Source: Mauremys mutica (Eukaryota; Chordata; Testudines; Geoemydidae). Taken from it: a stretch of 64,000 nucleotides of DNA. The position numbers and the translations under genes are program-made. The notes under the pieces were generated by a model. The model was not told the origin of the DNA and made no database searches. It saw only the letters and a list, made by a program, of their open reading frames with translations. The DNA lies in assembly GCF_020497125.1 (NCBI RefSeq), contig NC_059081.1, forward strand, positions 64,004,768-64,068,767, read 5' to 3'. This document shows positions 24,701 through 36,700 of the stretch, one piece after another. Position 1 is the stretch's first letter, and each line of letters opens with the position of its first letter.

Positions 24701-27700
24701 TGCAGGGTGCCATCTAAACGAATGAGAGACTTCTTGGAAATTGTTGTCAAGAGGGAGTCACAATCTTGGGAGTTAAATTAGTTCAATACGGTTCTCCAAG
24801 AGGAACTGGAATGGATTTCAGCAGTAGCCTTGCTACCTAACTGTAATAAGCTTCTTCAAGGGATATTTATTTTCTGCAAGACATATGCCATAGTAGTCAG
24901 ATTTTGAAGGCACTGAAAGTGTTGTCATTTGTTGTCGTTGCCGTCGTCGTCATCATGGCAAATCTCAAAAAAATGTGGCCTCCTTGCAGATCAGGCTTCG
25001 CTCAGGTTGATCTTGGCTAGGACGTTATGGTGGTCTGGTAGGATATTCAGTTTATGTCTGAAAATTCTGTATTTCACATGTAAGTAATTGTTGGCATTGG
25101 TCCAGTCCCGGATGTGTAAGTATTCACAAAATCTGCCACCACAACTGACACTAATTAGTTCACAGATTGACAGTCTTAACTGAAAAAAAAAAAACCAATG
25201 AATTCATGAGCATAGGGCCTGATCCAAAGCCCACTATCATCAATAAGAGTCTTTCCACTGATGTCAGTCGGCTTTGCACTATGTTCCTCAAGATCAAACT
25301 ACTTTCTCATCTGGCCTGGTTCCTCCAGAGTTGAAGCATACTGGTAGGGATGGATAGCAGAGCACAGTCTAGGAAAGCTTTCAGTACTACAGCTTGGGGA
25401 TCCATAGAAGTGTTTCAAGATCCAGGGCTGTCAAGTTAGCACCTTTTATGAGTACTGTATTTTCAGACATGCAGACACACACTGAGTGGCACTTCAGGGA
25501 GCAGGCAAGGGGACTGTGCAGGGGAATGTAACATTCTGAATCAAGTGATTTTAACCAAGATATACTAGGAACAACTAGATACTTCTAATTGCAGGGGTGA
25601 GATTTTCAAAGCTACATAGAGAATTTGGGTGCCCAATTCCCTATGCAGCTTTGAAAATCTCCGCTGTGCTGATCCTGTATGAACAGAGACACCCATTATG
25701 CTGAATTTTTCCTTTCAGGACATCAGGACAAGCTTGGAGTAGCAGAGACTAAGCTTCTTCACACCCTCCACTGGATGCTACTGGAGGCTCCTCAAGACTG
25801 CAGCAATGACCGGTTTGGAGGAGAGAGAGGCTCCAGCTGGGGAGGGAGCAGTAGCGCCTTTATTCATCAGGTTGAAAACCAGGGATCTCCAGGACACCCT
25901 CGGCGTGGCAGCACTAATGAAGAGGAAGAGAATAACCGAAGGAAGTTCTTTCAGAATTCCATGGCAACAGTGGAGCTCTTTGTGTTCCTGTTTGCTCCTC
26001 TGGTCCACAGGATTAAAGTAAGTGGAAGAACAATCAGGAGTGGTAATGTAGTGATGCCACTGTGAGCAGACTGCGATTCTGCCTTGGTTGCAAATAGTCA
26101 TAATAGTGGCTAATTGAATTTAGCATACAGTGCAGAATAAAGACCCAGCACTGTTGCCCTTACACAGGAGAGCAGTACCATGGACATAATAGAATCATAG
26201 AACTGTAGGGCTGGAATGGACCTCGAGAGGTCATCTAGTCCAACTTCCTGTGCTGAGACAGGAACAAGTAAACCTAGACTGTTCCTGACGGGTTTGTCTA
26301 AGCTGTGTTTGTTCTTAAAAACCTCCAATGATGGGGATTCCACAACCTTTGATGGAAGCCCGTTCCAGTACTTTATAGTTAGAAAGTTTTCCTAATATCT
26401 AACCTGAATCTCCCTTGCTTCAGATTAAGCCGATTTCTTCTTGTCCTACTGTCAGTAGGCATGGAAAACAATTGATTACCACCCTCTTTGTAACAGCCCT
26501 TAACATATTTGAAGATGGTTATTAGGTTCTCCTTCAGTCTTCTTTTCTCAAGACTAAACATGCCCAGTTTTTTTAACCTTTCCTCATAGTCAGGTTTTCT
26601 AACCTTTTTATCATTTTTGTTGCTCTCTGCTGGACTGTCTCTTCTTCGTCCACATCTTTTTAAAATTGTAGTGCCCAAGCTGGGCACAGTATTCCCATCG
26701 AGTCCTCATTAGTGCGAAGCAGAGAGGGACAGTTACCTCCCAGCTCTTGCAGAGGACACTCCTGTTAATACACCTCAGAATATTAGTCTTTTTCACAATT
26801 GTATCACGTTGTTGATTATGCAGCAAAGAATCCTGTGGCACCTTATAGACTAACAGATGTTTTTGCAGCATGAGCTTTCGTGGGTGAATACCCACTTCTT
26901 CGGATGCAAGAAGTCCAGAAGTGGGTATTCACCCACGAAAGCTCATGCTGCAAAAACATCTGTTAGTCTATAAGGTGCCACAGGATTCTTTGCTGCTTCT
27001 ACAGAACCAGACTAACACGGCTACCCCTCTGGTTGTTGATTATGAATTTGTGATCCTCTGTAACCCCCAGATCCTTTTCAGCAATACTACTGCCTAGCCA
27101 GTTAGTCCCCATTTTGCATTTATGTATTTGATTTTTTCCTTCCTGTATGTAGTACTTCGCATTTGTCTTTATTGAATTGCATCTTGTTGATTTCAAATTC
27201 TCCAATTTGTCAAAGGCATTTTGTTTTCTAATCCTGTCCTCCAAAGCGTTTACAACCCTTTCCAGATTGGTGTTATCTACAAATTTTATAAGCATACTCT
27301 CCACTCCATTAACCAAGTCATTATTGGAAATTTTGAATAGTACTGGAACCAGGACAGACCTCTGCAGGGTCCCACTAGAAACATCCCCCCAGATTGAGAG
27401 TGAACCATTGATTATTACTCTTTGAGTACAGTGTTTCAACCAGTTGTGTACCCATCTTTTACTAAAACTATAGTACTCTAGAGTAAAAGTATCAAAAGTA
27501 ATTCCAATGATATGAGTAAGGGTTATAGCACTGGGCAGACACTAAGGGTAGGTCTATACTTACCACACGGGTCGACGCGGAGAGTTCGACTTCTCGGAGT
27601 TCGAACTATCGCGTCTAATCAAGACGCGATAGTTCGAACTCCCCACGCGCTCCGGTCAACTCCGGAACTCCACCACCGCGAACAGCGGTGGTGGAGTCGA

Positions 27701-30700
27701 CCTTAGAGCCACGGCTATTTGCCCCCGTAGTGTAGACCAGGCCTAAGACAAGAATATCCAAAGTGAAGCACCTGCATCTGTATTTAGCACCTACATAAGT
27801 GGCCTGATTATCAGAGGTGTTGAGTACCTGCAGCTCTCATTGAAATCAGTGAGTCCTGAGGACATGAGCCCCTCACTGATTCAGAGCTGGAGCAAGGATT
27901 GTGGAATTTAGCTCAGTCTGGTTGACTCTCACTCATGGTTAAGAAATGCCTTTCTGTCTGCTCAGTAATTCCAGAAGCAGGGTTGTCACTGATTTCTTAT
28001 TGTTATTACTAATAGCTTTGATACTAATTAATTAATAGGATCTGTGATAGTTTTAGTGGCACGCGCAAATTAAGGACTTTTGTTCTGATGCTAGAAGTAA
28101 GCTGCAGGCTTCTTGTCAACTGAAGTCTTTCTCTTTATTTTATGATGTATAAGCCAGCTTTGCAGAACTATGTAATCACGAGTTATCTCACTGCACATTG
28201 TGATTCCTGCCACTTGCCCTTAGCTTCACTGCAGGTCTACCTTTCCACCTTAATGTTTTAAGGCTAGCCTCTTAAGTGAAATTGGCTTTTCTCAATCAGT
28301 CATTCCTAAAAAGTAAGTTATTAGAAAATGGCTGTTTAACCATATAGCTGCTAAATAAAGCTCACCACCCATTTCTCATCCCCGACCTGAATCTGAACTC
28401 TCTCAGCACATGTTGTAACTAATTATTCTGACCCTAAAGGGCCTGCACAGAGGAGTAAGATTTGGCCAGCCCTCTGGCATGGCCTTTCTGCATTCTGACT
28501 CAGGCGTTGTGGAGATGCCTGGTACTCCCCTTACCAAGCAGGTGGGGAGTGGATGGAGCGTCAGCAACTTATGGACACATACACGCACCAGTCAGCAGAA
28601 CTGAGCCAGCACCCGAGTCTAAAGTTACTGGTACCTGGTAAAGGGGTGGCACAAATTTCTTCTGGTTGCTAATCTTTGAGTCCCAGTTTTTCCCAAAGCT
28701 CTTCCAGGGCTGATACAGCGACATTTCACCTCTGTCTCAGAGTGAACAGCAAAGACAAAATCTAATCCCGATATAACACCATTAACTTTGTGTTCGTAAT
28801 TATATAACTACAGTGTAGCGGGGCCAGTGCAGCACCAAAAACTTAACAGAGCACAGGGAGAAGCAATGTCTTGCTTATGCTTATTTCTACAACACCTGAC
28901 AGCGTTGCTGGGTGCTCTGTCATACAAATACAAAAGGCATGCTAGCTGCCCCCAAAGAGGTCACAAACTCATTTTAGATGTGATGGGAGGGGAATAACAA
29001 AAAGTAGGGAAGGGAAAAGGTGAGGAAGGACAATATTTCCAGCAGTCAAATCATGGAGCCACTTAGTTTATGTACATGGTTGCTTGGGCCCTGGTCCTGC
29101 AAAGATTTACCTGCATGTGTAACTTTACTCATGTAGATACTTCCATTGACATCAATAGGGCTATTCACATGAGTAAAGTTACACACATGCATAAATCTTT
29201 GCAGCATAATGATTTTGGTGTTTAAATTAAAAATGAATAGTAGTAATAGGACCATTATATGTTGGCACATGTAATAATTTGTAAAAATGTTCATATTTCC
29301 TAAATACATATTTTTATAATTATTATTATTTTGGGCTCATTTTGTGCAGGCATGCATTGTAGGAAAAGGGAGCCTAAAGGAAAGATTTACATACTAAATG
29401 ATCTAAAGCAATAAGCAGAATTATGAGTACAAAGGATTTTGCTGCAATGGTGGGTAGGTTTTTCAGTAATAGCAGAGATCCTGGAAAAACAGGTTTTGAT
29501 CAGTGTAACTATGGTTTGGGCACAAAGGCTCTTTACTTAGCTTTGTACTGAGAATTCCATGTTGCTTTATTACTTGGGTAGGTATTTATGCTTTCTTTGA
29601 ATAATTACAGTAGTGACCTTTTGACTTATTTCACACAAGCAGCATGTGATCGTTGTTGTTGCTGTCAAGATCCATGTCACAGTAGAAGGGACAGTCAGCA
29701 CACACCGAAAACGATGCTCTTCTGTGTCAGCCTGACTAATCCATATATGGTATGATGATCCCATTGTGTCTTTCTAGGAGTCTGACCTGACTTTTCGGCT
29801 GGCCAGTGGCCTTGTTATTTGGCAGCCCATGTGGGAGCACAGGCAGCCTGAGGTTTCTGCTTTCACCGCTCTGGTAAAGCCAATCAGGAACATTATTACA
29901 GGTGCGTGACTTTGCTGTGTAGTCACAGATGTTAAGCATCGGAAAGTCTCTTCCTTGCGGTACGGTTATCTGAGCCCCATTTGCCATGCATGCAGGATCT
30001 GTGTACAGTCCTGTGTTTTTGTTCTATTTTTGTGCCTTACCAAAATAAACCCCTCTTCATGGCCAAGTGTACACGCAGAAATGGCACTGATTTTAACTAA
30101 ATTTAACCTGTTTAGTTATACTGGTACAGCTGCTGAATGTAGAGAAGCCCTCAGTACAATTCCCATTAAAACTAATGGGCCAAAATCTTCCTGACATAAT
30201 AAGATGAGTCTCCCATTAACTTCAACGGGAGCTGCACCATTTACACCAGGATCAAAATCAATTCAATCAGATTTATTGCTATGGTTACCCAATTTTTAGT
30301 CTCTCTACTGTTAGTCCTGGTCTACCCATACAAGTTGCACCAGTTTAAAGGCACAATTTTAATCCATGTTGATTAAATCAATACAGCTTTGTGTGTGGAC
30401 ACTCTTACATTGGTTTAAATCTGTTTTATATACATTTAACCTGCATTTGTTTAACTAAATCAGTTTAACATCACACCTTTATTTAAACTGGTACAATTTC
30501 TGTGTGTAGACAAGCCTTTGGAAGTAAATGTGTATGATAGAAGTGTCAAACCTGTATTGATACTACTTCTCATGTACTGCCATATATCTACTGTAATGCC
30601 AGTTGACTTAATCTCAGATCATACAGGCTTCCTATATATGAGAAAAAAAGGAAAAAAAAACTCTCATACTATATCCTAAACTGGTGTAAATTGTATTTCT

Positions 30701-33700
30701 GTTTACTTTAGTGGAGCTACACCAGCTGAGGAATTGAACCAGACATTTTAAATTGCCCTTAGATTAAAATAAATCCTTTAATATTTCCTGTAGATTTTAT
30801 CTCTGTGGAATATGCTAAAATTACAGGAATAATTTGAACCCTTGGACAATATTTTAAGACTCTTTCCCTCAATGCCATCAATATTTGCATACATTTAGAA
30901 GGAAGCTAGATCATTTCCTGTCAATTTCACACGTCTGTTTCCACATACACGTTTCTAAGAAGAAGTAGAGACAGTGTTTGGCAACAGGTTGATGCTGATG
31001 AGGAAAATACAGAGGCTAGCAGCCACATACTATTGGTAGCAAAGGGATAGTCAATGATACAGATGCTCTTCCTAACCCAAATCCTGATTTTGTAGTATTA
31101 TAATAACATGGGATTGTTTCAAAAGGCCTGGCCAAGATGATGACGTAGGATCTTGATCTGATCTCGCATGCTTCAGTGCAGTTGCTCCTTATTTACATCT
31201 GCATAAATGAGATACAGATCAGCTCCTTATGGTTCCCCAAGTCCTTGTATGTCTTTTGAACCCAGATCCTCAAAAGTACGTAAGCTTGTAACTCCAATTG
31301 ATTTCAGGGTATATGTAGGGTATATGCAGGTATTGAAATAAATTGAAGTTAAGAGCCTAAATACCTTATAAGATCTGGGCCTTTGTCCTCACTTATATCC
31401 TGTTAAGTTTTTTTCCATCTTGGAGTTGCAACACAAAATCTCAGCTCAGTATCTTCCTCAAAGGGTCTGATCCAAAGTCCACTGAGATCAATGAGAGTCT
31501 CTTTCCACTGATTTCAGTGGGCTTTGGTTCAGGCCCTAACATGACTTCAGTGGTTGATTCTGACATATAAAATGTCACATTTTGAAAACATTCCCCATGG
31601 AGTTGAGCAAACATTGGATTTTTTTTTTTAATCCCGTGGAAAATTGCAACATGTTGACAGTTGTTTTCATCCTGAATTGGGATGAACAGTAAAAATACTG
31701 AATTTTTTCATGAAGTCAAAAATTCTAATTTGGAAATGTCAAAACATTTCATATTGAGTCAGTCTGACATTAAGTTGTATCTTCCATGGTTCCTCATGGG
31801 AGTGGTTGTTAAGATGCTTCATGCCCCCATTCTTATCTATGGGCTGCACTCCCTGGCAAAACTGCCTCTCCCAAGATACAACATAAACTCTCATGCGTCA
31901 TGTGGCTCCGTCAGAGAGGAGACCGACGTGCATCCTGGTAGTAGTAGTCTGGCCAAGGAGCCCAACCCAGGAGAGAACTGGAGCATGAAGCACCTGAACT
32001 ACACCGCCCTTGAGTCACTGTGGCACACTAGACAGATGCAATTTAATGTCAAACTATCTTGGAATGAAATGTTTCAGTTCAGCTCAACAAACCAACATTA
32101 TTTTGCAAGAGACAGCAGTTCCCCCAGGAAATTTTGATTTTGTGGTAACTGCGCTTCCTGTGCGCCCCGCCCCCCCCCAATCAACAGAAAATTGCCAACC
32201 AGCTATAATTTCCAACAGGTGTAGTTAACGTCTAGTAATGTTACAGTGAGGGGGATGCCATTTCTTATAATAGCAAATAGCTTATTTGTTTTATTAACAC
32301 AACATGAGCATTACATTTTTTAAATTTCTCTTTTTATTTTTATCCCAGCCAAGAGAAGTTCTCCTACTAGCAATCAGAGCCTGGCTTGTGAATCCCCTAA
32401 TCTGGACACTGGACACACAGAGGTGGGTCTGTGGCTAGACAAGCAAGAGTGGGGAGCTGTGGGGAGATAATATTTTTTTTTAAATTGATGGGGCGGAGAA
32501 GGGGTCTTTTGAAGGGAATTTTGGAATGCCAGTTGCAATTACTATGCAGGTCTCCAAAGCCTCTTAATGCTTTTATTGAATTGTGTGTTTTATAATTGGT
32601 TTTATCATGTCCAAGGCCTACCTCCTGCAAAGAACGAGGTTGGGGCCCAGGGCAAAGGAACAATATAAAGCTTACAGAACCTGTATATAAGGCGAAAACA
32701 AGCCATCATCAATATTGTAAAGACACATGGCAGAGCTATGAAGAGAGGGCCAGTGTCCTCCATTTTCATTTAAATAAAGACACCTTTTTGGATGATTTGG
32801 AGCCATCAAGGTGTGCACTATCCAGCCTAAATTACTGCATGTTCAAATTGCTGTTATCCTCTGCCCTCTCTTCCCCCATATTATTAATATTATTAATAAT
32901 AATTAATAACAACATATCATCACTTGTGATGTCTTATCTTGCATTAGGCCCTGACCTTGAAAGCAACCAATAACTTTCCATTGAAGTCAATGGAACTCCA
33001 TGCAGGTTTAAGGGTCTGCCCAGGTGGAATAGTTTATAGGACTGGGGCCTTAGCTTATACACTGTCTGGAATGAAAACCATGTGTTTGCACAGTGTCTAG
33101 GACATTGGAGCCCCAATCCTGATCGACTCCCCTCAATGCTATCTTAGTATAAATAATACTATTATATAAGTACTGATCATAGTAAGAAGGCTAATGTGGA
33201 AGATCCAAATCCGTTTTTAAACTTATTTCTCTATACTGAAAATATCCTAAGGGACTTCAGGTGGTGTGTGAAACAGCCCAGCCAGATGCTGTGCCTCCCA
33301 GGGCCACTGTTTCAGGCTGTCATCGGGGAAACTCCTTTGATGGAAGTGTGTCATCCCAAACATCCCAAGACAGAGGACCTCCGCTTTCCAGGTACAGAAT
33401 CCTGCAGAAAGCTATGTTGGTTTAACTTTCTGGGGAATGTGTGTTACAGGTCCCCTCTGCCCAATCCCCAAAGGATATAAGTCTTACAGTCCAAACTAAA
33501 GAGCCTTGTCTCTTCAGCTCAAACTCTTAACAGCTCATGCTTTTAGCTCTGGAGGTCCTCCGTTCAGTTGCCGTTGTGTCATCTGAGATGGTGGTTGTCA
33601 CACTGACTTTATTCCATCTAATTTACAGGACTGCCCAGCTGGCCTGTTAGGATAGCAACTATACAGCAATGGGGACAGAGCAGAGGACAAGGCCCTTTTA

Positions 33701-36700
33701 TATGTTGGAGTTTAATGATTTAAAAAAAAACCCACAAATCTTTAGGTTCATTGCTCCTTGGTTGGGCACATCCTCTGGGGCTTGATCTGTCTTGGCTGCC
33801 CTCTGGGCAATTCTCTTTCCCTGTGTGGCAGAGTATTTCTGTACCTCTTCTCTCTTTTAGTGCTGCTTGGCCACTACCTCCATTTCCCCTTCTTCACATA
33901 CAGCTGTTCAGTTCACTTACTGCAGGCTGGCTGGCAGGGAGGCAAAAGAACAACTACTCAAATCTCTTCTCAGCCAGCCTTGAAGGGCTTAGGCAAAGAT
34001 TTAAAAATGCAGGAGCTAAATTTAACCTCCTTAATTCGTATCTGGGGGAGATAAAGGTACAGCCAGATTTTCAGAAGGGCTGAGCACATGTCAGCTCCCA
34101 TTAGGGTTTGTGAATACTCAGCACTTTTGAAAATCTGACCATATTTTTCTTAGGCTCCTATTTTTTAAAATGTTGGCCCTCATGTTCAGTTGCACTGGAA
34201 AATTTCAAACAAAAACACTCAAGAGTTTCAGAAATTGCTTCACTACTGTAATGTTTTATCTCTGTTCCAAAATTTCTCTGATTCCAAAAACAACTGCCGA
34301 CTATTTTCTCAAAATACGTGTTATTGATATATCTTGTCACCTGCTTCAATGGGTAAAAACATTCTTTACGGACCTGATCTAGTTGGGAGTCTTTCTGTTG
34401 ACTTCAGTGGGTTTTGTGTCAGGTCCTGTATAAATTCTGGGGTTTTATTTCATTGTATTAATGTTACCTGGGAAAACTAAGTCATCTGTTACTTCTGAGT
34501 ATTGTCTTACTAATGTAAACTGTTCCTCATGTACGCCATTGTTCAGTGTGCATATATGCACCCATAAAAAGTAAGGGAGCAGGCGACCTTTTAGAAGACT
34601 GAATCAGGTGATCAGTTCATCCAGCTCAGTCTGGTGGTTGCTATGGAGATGAAGCTTTCGACAGGCTTTGTAGAGAGCGTCACTAATGTCTCCTCATTTG
34701 GAGAACTCATTGATCAATTAAAACTGAACAGGGAGTTTTGGTTGCCAAGCAACAGACAATTCAGAAACAAATGTTATTTACTCCTGTTATCAACAGCCAC
34801 AGTATTCCTTTGTCCTTGGGCCCATGGCTGGACAAAATATGCCACCCACTCACCCTGCAATTACTGTATCCGTCAACAAGTACCTGATTAAATGGCCACA
34901 GGGTTTAATTCAAAGCAAAGCAAATGATTTTAAATTCTGTTTTCTTGGTAACTCATTCAGCAAGCCTCAATCCTGGATAAATATCCCCGCTCCATTCAGT
35001 GAAGTTCTTCATTTCAGTGGAACTGTTGCAGTAGTAAAACCCCAGCCATTTATTCTGCAGCTGGCTGTCAGTCTCTGCCTTGGAAATAGACTTTGCAAGC
35101 AGGGCTTGAACGATAAATATTTCAGAAGAACAATCCTTCTTTTGGGCTAGATTGTGAACTGGAGTTCATGCTCACATAAGGGAATATGAGAGAATACAGA
35201 TCCCCCTTACACTCCAGTAAGGGCTCCCCAGACCTGGGGTCTGATTGCGGAGGAATAAGCAGAGAAAGATGCATAACCTTATTCCTTTCTACAAGGGGGT
35301 GGGTATAGGCAGAGTCCTGGCTTCATCCTCTGTGCTTGCTGGTCAGTGCAGCTGAGCTGGTCTGGGAGATATTGGCAGGCAGATTTTATTTTTCTTTGGG
35401 ATAATTCTTTTTCTGGGATGCTGCTGGAGTGGTGCAGCAACCCTTTGTCCAGGCTGTCTTTCTGATCCAGTCTTGGTCCTTTTCTTTTCTCCGCATACGC
35501 ATTTCACTCGTTTCTCTCTTTGCAATCTTTGGAAAAGGGTGTATGATGGGAGCCCTGATGCCAGTCTGTGGGAAAGGTGTTTTTAAATTATCACGGTTTT
35601 CTTTTTGTTCTTTTATTTAAGGTCTTCTTTTTAAATCACCCCACATTTTATCTTGACTGCAGCATTAGTGGAAACATTTGAACTGTAGACTGAATATAGC
35701 AATATATGCCAATACGTAAGGTCTAGTTTTCAAAAGTCAGTGCCTTTAAAAAAGGCCTAGAGGAAGTCTATGGTGTCCTCCATTGACCGAGGCTGGCAGC
35801 AAACCATCTCCTGCAGATTTGCTTGGACATTTTGAGTTCTGAATGAACACATTTCTCTGAGATGAATCCTTCCCAGCCACCCATCTGCAAATGTGTCCCA
35901 GAAAGAAACTGCCAACCTACCCTGATTGCAGGTGGCGTCAGCATTGCAAACCTTTTGCTCAACCCTACTTAACTGGATATCCAAAAACCTGCATTTGAAT
36001 GCTCAAATTGGCTTATGTTATTTTTATTATTATTTGTATTATGATAGAGCCTCGGCACCCCAGTCATGGACTGGGACCCTGTTGTGCTAGGTGCTGTACA
36101 AACAGAACAAAAAGACACTGCCTGTCCCAAACAGCTTACAATCTAAGGGCTTGTCTACATGAATATTTAGTTTGCAGCAAGGTTGGCTTTGAATCTATCC
36201 TGCACTAGCCTGCCGCAGACTGACCGTCCCTATGGACCCTGCTGATGCACATTAACAGTTCTAGTCCTGGACTAGATCAAAATGCATTAACAAACTGTTA
36301 ATACGCATCAGCAGAGCCCCCATGGGCAGCTTGCCTGCAGCAGGCTAGTGTGGGATAGATTCACACCCCAGCTTGCAGTGAACTAACTGTTAATTTAGAC
36401 AACTCTACTATAAGACAAGAGACAACAGATGGATACAGACAGACTGCATAGGGAGTACAAGAAAACAATGAGACAATATTGGTCAGCCTGATAGGCTGAC
36501 CAACACACCAGCAACCTAACTCTGTCACGTGTCTTATATCCAATTAGGCTGTAATCCAGCAAAGCACTGAAGTGTGTATGTAACTTTAAGCACTAGCACA
36601 GTCCCACTGAAGTCAGTGGATTGTGGCTGCTCAATATTAGGCTGGGTGTTGAGAAGATAACAACAATATAATTTAATACTTTCTGATGGTTTTACTGAAA

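Larger units (their letters stand above)
23601..25718 (+). other. UNC80 intron 3
   Basis: 2118 bp. Holds a half Harbinger-like element (23690-23826) and short palindromic repeats (23846-23960, 25206-25280, 25590-25665). 23960-25200 shows nothing identifiable. Confidence 0.9.
26018..29777 (+). other. UNC80 intron 4
   Basis: 3760 bp. Its first half is an old antisense CR1 carrying a Penelope-type insertion. A Harbinger-like element (27546), a SINE tail (28860) and a palindrome (29088) follow. 27760-28850 and 29300-29770 show nothing recognisable. Confidence 0.9.
29902..32348 (+). other. UNC80 intron 5
   Basis: 2447 bp. Contains a Harbinger-like element (30314-30516), palindromic repeats and an AT-rich block (31564-32210). 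30530-31460 has nothing named. Confidence 0.9.

Noticed and set aside
29088..29206. Regulatory RNA hairpin or microRNA precursor
   Set aside because: The same palindrome type recurs many times in the window, so it is a repeat. No evidence of a specific precursor.
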